A stretch of DNA of 64,000 nucleotides from the NCBI GenBank assembly GCA_038524795.1, contig JBCBIJ010000008.1:62001-126000 (forward strand), written 5' to 3'. Of this stretch, positions 61,829-64,000 are shown piece after piece. A program made the translations under genes and the position numbers. Under the pieces are notes generated by a model that searched no databases, had not been told where the DNA came from, and was given only the letters and a program-made list of their open reading frames with translations. This stretch comes from CALBPI01 sp038524795. GTDB lineage: Bacteria > Pseudomonadota > Gammaproteobacteria > Steroidobacterales > Woeseiaceae. Every line of letters begins with the position of its first letter. The stretch's first letter is position 1.

Positions 61829-61830
61829 GG

Positions 61831-62136
61831 TCAGAGTGCACCCATGATCTTGCCATTGAAGCCGTAAACCCGGCGCTCACCGCTGTAGGGCACGAGCGTG
61901 ACCTCACGCGATTGGCCAGGCTCGAAACGCACCGCGGTGCCCGCAGCGATGTCGAGCCGCATGCCGCGCGCGGCGTCGCGGTCGAAATCGAGCGCGCCAT
62001 TGGTTTCGAAGAAGTGGTAGTGCGACCCAACCTGAATGGGTCGGTCGCCCGTGTTCGCGACGGTCAGCGTGACCCGTTCGGCACCGGCGTTGAGCTCGAT
62101 GTCCCCGGGGACGGTAATGACTTCTCCAGGGATCAT
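61831..62136 (-). CDS. ureB: Urease beta subunit UreB
   Basis: 101 residues: MIPGEVITVPGDIELNAGAE, RVTLTVANTGDRPIQVGSHY, HFFETNGALDFDRDAARGMR, LDIAAGTAVRFEPGQSREVT. These are the usual UreB blocks. It is a separate gene from ureA, so the enzyme is of the three-subunit type. It lies 10 bp after ureA and 2 bp before ureC. Confidence 0.97.
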   Translation of the reverse strand: MIPGEVITVPGDIELNAGAERVTLTVANTGDRPIQVGSHYHFFETNGALDFDRDAARGMRLDIAAGTAVRFEPGQSREVTLVPYSGERRVYGFNGKIMGAL

Positions 62137-62146
62137 ACAAACGCTC

Positions 62147-62449
62147 CTAGCGAATGGGTTCGTGAACCGTGACGAGCTTGGTGCCGTCAGGGAACGTCGC
62201 TTCCACCTGCACGTCGTGGATCATCTCGGCGATGCCTTCCATGACCTGGTCGCGGGTGATGACCTTCGCGCCTTCGTCCATGAGTGTCGCCACGGACTTG
62301 CCGTCGCGCGCGCCCTCGATAACGAAGTCGGTGATCAGCGCAATGGCTTCGGGGTGGTTCAGTTTGACGCCGCGTTCGAGTCGTCGGCGGGCGACCATAG
62401 CGGCCACGGAAACGAGTAGTTTGTCTTTCTCGCGGGGCGTGAGATTCAC
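62147..62449 (-). CDS. ureA: Urease gamma subunit UreA
   Basis: 100 residues from a GTG at 62449 (MNLTPREKDKLLVSVAAMVA). Blocks RLERGVKLNHPEAIALITDF, VIEGARDGKSVATLMDEGAK, AEMIHDVQVEATFPDGTKLV and VTVHEPIR are conserved. The frame remains open into ureD but the GTG gives the exact family start and length. It lies 10 bp after ureD. Confidence 0.97.
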   Translation of the reverse strand: MNLTPREKDKLLVSVAAMVARRRLERGVKLNHPEAIALITDFVIEGARDGKSVATLMDEGAKVITRDQVMEGIAEMIHDVQVEATFPDGTKLVTVHEPIR

Positions 62450-62459
62450 AGGCGCAACC

Positions 62460-63323
62460 CTAGCAGTCGAACACGCGGGGACGACCAAACCCCGCAAACG
62501 GGCGCGTCTCTCCCCAGCCCGAGATTATTGCATCGAGCAGCCGCTGCAAAGCCTCGCGCAGGTCGGACGGTTCACGCGCCAGCGCCCGCACCACGATGAC
62601 GCCGCGCGCGTTGCTCACCCCCATGCGAACATTGCACCGAGACAGTGCATCGCGCAGCTGCGCGACGCCCGCATCGGCGTCAGGCGCGACGACGATGGCT
62701 GTCGCAATCGCCCGCGCGCCGTCCGCCACCGCGGGGCGGTCGAGCTGCGCTTGCAGGCTGTCGTGCGCGTCGGATACCTCAAAGCCGTCGGCGAAGACGA
62801 GCTGCCCACCGACGCGTATCCGCCAGCGATCGAACACGTGGCCCGCGTGTACCGTCTCACCCATCGCCCCGCGACCAAAGACGATGGATTCACAGGCCAG
62901 CAGGCGCGCCGACTCATCGGCTAAATCGATCTCAAGCGTGCGGCGGAAGCGACCGCCATCGAACACTATGGTCTCCTGTGGCAACCAAAGCGCTGCTGCG
63001 CCTGTGTCCAGCTCAAGCCGGTTGTCGATGCGCGCGTCGCCGCCCCGCGAGCGGTACACGCGCTCGGCGGCTTGCGTGGTCACCGTGGCGCGGGCGCCTT
63101 CGGCCCAGTGCGCGGTCACGTCGAAGTGGTCACCGTCGGTGAGGCCGCCTGACGTGTTGATGATGACAGCCTCGCCGGGCGCGTCGGTACGCCGCCGCGG
63201 CAAACGCAACTTGGCACAGCCCGACTGATGCAAATCGGCCAGCACGGTTTGATCGCCGCGTCGTTTAAACCCGACGCGCGCCCGACCTTTCGCGCGTTGC
63301 AGAGTTGGTTGCGACGCGGTCAC
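62460..63323 (-). CDS. ureD: Urease accessory protein UreD
   Basis: 287 residues from GTG. Binds apo-urease and recruits UreF/UreG. Blocks: LRLPRRRTDAPGEAVIINTS, GGLTDGDHFDVTAHWAEGAR, TTQAAERVYRSRGGDARIDN, LWLPQETIVFDGGRFRRTLE, LACESIVFGRGAMGETVHAG. First gene of the ureD-A-B-C-E-F unit; the promoter must be in the 139-bp gap upstream, which is mostly filled by a palindromic repeat. No urea or nickel transporter is in the window. Confidence 0.94.
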   Translation of the reverse strand: MTASQPTLQRAKGRARVGFKRRGDQTVLADLHQSGCAKLRLPRRRTDAPGEAVIINTSGGLTDGDHFDVTAHWAEGARATVTTQAAERVYRSRGGDARIDNRLELDTGAAALWLPQETIVFDGGRFRRTLEIDLADESARLLACESIVFGRGAMGETVHAGHVFDRWRIRVGGQLVFADGFEVSDAHDSLQAQLDRPAVADGARAIATAIVVAPDADAGVAQLRDALSRCNVRMGVSNARGVIVVRALAREPSDLREALQRLLDAIISGWGETRPFAGFGRPRVFDC

Positions 63324-63331
63324 AACCCGCT

Positions 63332-63429
63332 CCCGTCATTGCGAGCCCGCACAGCGCGCGTGGCAATATCCCAACGACATCGTGCGGCCAAAAAGATCGC
63401 CACGGCGCTTCGCGCCTCGCGATGACGGG
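63332..63429. repeat. Imperfect palindromic dispersed-repeat-like element
   Basis: The ends CCCGTCATTGCGAG (63332–63345) and CTCGCGATGACGGG (63416–63429) are inverted copies with one mismatch. Inside are GTGGCAATATC and GATCGCCACGGCGCTTCGCG, again partly complementary. 'CGTCATTGCGAG…' palindromes are known as repeated intergenic elements in many proteobacterial genomes. It occupies most of the ureD upstream region and lies 33 bp from the nucleoside hydrolase stop. Only one copy is in this window. Confidence 0.7.
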
Positions 63430-63462
63430 AAACTGCGCGCGCCTTGCAGTGACGGGACTTCA

Positions 63463-64000
63463 TCACGACGGCCCCTGCGCCAGTGTGTCTTCATACAGCA
63501 CGAGCACCGCCTCGGCGTCCACGCTGGCACAGGATTCGTGTTCGGGCCGATCGGCGTCAGGAGCGCGGCGCGTTCGGCCCATGTCGTCACCATCGAGATC
63601 CACCGTGATGGGTGCGACAGCCGTGTCGAACAAGGCGGGCGCAATGGCGAAAGCCACCGCCGAGCTGTCATGCACGGGAAACCCATCAAAGTCGTGGCGC
63701 TCACGGTAGAACGCGTCATAAAACCGCGATACCTGCCACACGAGCTCCCCCATATCCCCCGAAGCGGCGCGGATTCGCTGCATGCGTTCGTCGGTCATGA
63801 TGATCTGCATGGTGACATCGAGCGGTACGACGGCGACCGGCCAGTCCGCGGCCAGCACGATATCGGCCGCATGCGGATCACCGTGGATGTTTGCCTCGGC
63901 AACCTTGGTGATGTTGCCCGAATGACCGTTGCCGCCGAAGGCACCGCCCATCACCACGACGCGCCCGATCTTGTCTGCAATACCGGGGTCCAGCTCGAGC
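63463..64000 (-). CDS. Inosine/uridine-type nucleoside hydrolase (5' end cut off)
   Basis: The last 179 residues of a ribonucleoside hydrolase; the frame runs past the window edge. LDPGIADKIGRVVVMGGAFG then GNGHSGNITKVAEANIHGDP carries the VVVMGG strand and the EANIHGDPxAA motif that binds ribose. Later: PLDVTMQIIMTDERMQRI and VHDSSAVAFAIAPALF, with the calcium-ligand Asp of HDSSA (usually HDP). The N-terminal DxDxxxDD metal motif is outside the window. It releases bases from nucleosides, fitting with urease and purine-salvage genes nearby. Confidence 0.92.
   Translation of the reverse strand, partial: LELDPGIADKIGRVVVMGGAFGGNGHSGNITKVAEANIHGDPHAADIVLAADWPVAVVPLDVTMQIIMTDERMQRIRAASGDMGELVWQVSRFYDAFYRERHDFDGFPVHDSSAVAFAIAPALFDTAVAPITVDLDGDDMGRTRRAPDADRPEHESCASVDAEAVLVLYEDTLAQGPS

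Noticed and set aside
62450..62497. N-terminal extension of ureA
   Set aside because: UreA orthologs begin at MNLTPREKDKL, matched by the GTG at 62449.

Overview
This 64 kb window is a dense, high-GC chromosomal segment (about one gene per kb, gaps nearly all under 250 bp, many ATGA/GTGA overlaps, frequent GTG and TTG starts). The LysM–dprA–smg–topA–hemF block, hemB, aroE, a proteobacterial trpE-G-D-C-F-B-A operon, YajQ, Ppc and a Xanthomonadales/Chromatiales-like set of lipoproteins point to a free-living aerobic gammaproteobacterium. I cannot name the genus from sequence alone. No rRNA, tRNA, CRISPR array, phage, insertion sequence or integrase was seen.

Layout. 1–8.4 kb: LysM protein (cut by the window edge), DprA, Smg, topoisomerase I with a lysine-rich tail, a lipoprotein with a methyltransferase fold, HemF, a VOC protein and an alpha/beta hydrolase. 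8.4–20.1 kb: a large secreted subtilase with a suspected internal frame slip, Tag, PPK2, an ECF sigma factor with a DUF3379-like anti-sigma protein whose N-terminal module is present three times, HemB, AroE, a four-repeat DUF4397 lipoprotein and glutathione reductase. 20.1–23.7 kb: oligopeptidase A, an HD-type protein, PanD. 23.8–30.8 kb: the complete trp operon on the minus strand, with a DUF2007 gene at its 3' end and, at its 5' end, a leader peptide with three consecutive Trp codons plus an attenuator.

30.8–47.3 kb: transporters (SLC13 with RCK-type domains, an ABC exporter, MFS, DASS), PEP carboxylase, YajQ, a thioredoxin-fold lipoprotein, DUF547, GNAT, DCC, TfpX/TfpZ-like and esterase genes, and a tandem-rhodanese sulfurtransferase. 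47.4–54.9 kb: a soluble hybrid histidine kinase; a tight cluster of two YbjQ-type proteins (one membrane-anchored), an M48 protease and a double thioredoxin-fold GST-like protein; a head-to-head pair of paralogous phosphoribosyltransferases; a PhyH dioxygenase.

54.9–63.3 kb: a complete urease gene set on the minus strand, ureD-A-B-C-E-F followed by two translationally coupled extra genes (a CpcT/CpeT-like protein and a membrane-anchored protein). ureG lies about 3.4 kb away beyond an opposite-strand gene and is paired with the PhyH gene. The window ends in a nucleoside hydrolase, separated from ureD by an imperfect palindromic dispersed-repeat-like element.

The most worthwhile leads are the triplicated anti-sigma module, the CpcT/CpeT-like gene locked into the urease operon, the YbjQ–YbjQ–M48–GST cluster, the divergent phosphoribosyltransferase pair, the trp attenuator and the possible double frameshift in the subtilase gene. 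All family assignments are from motif recognition by eye; no database search was run.
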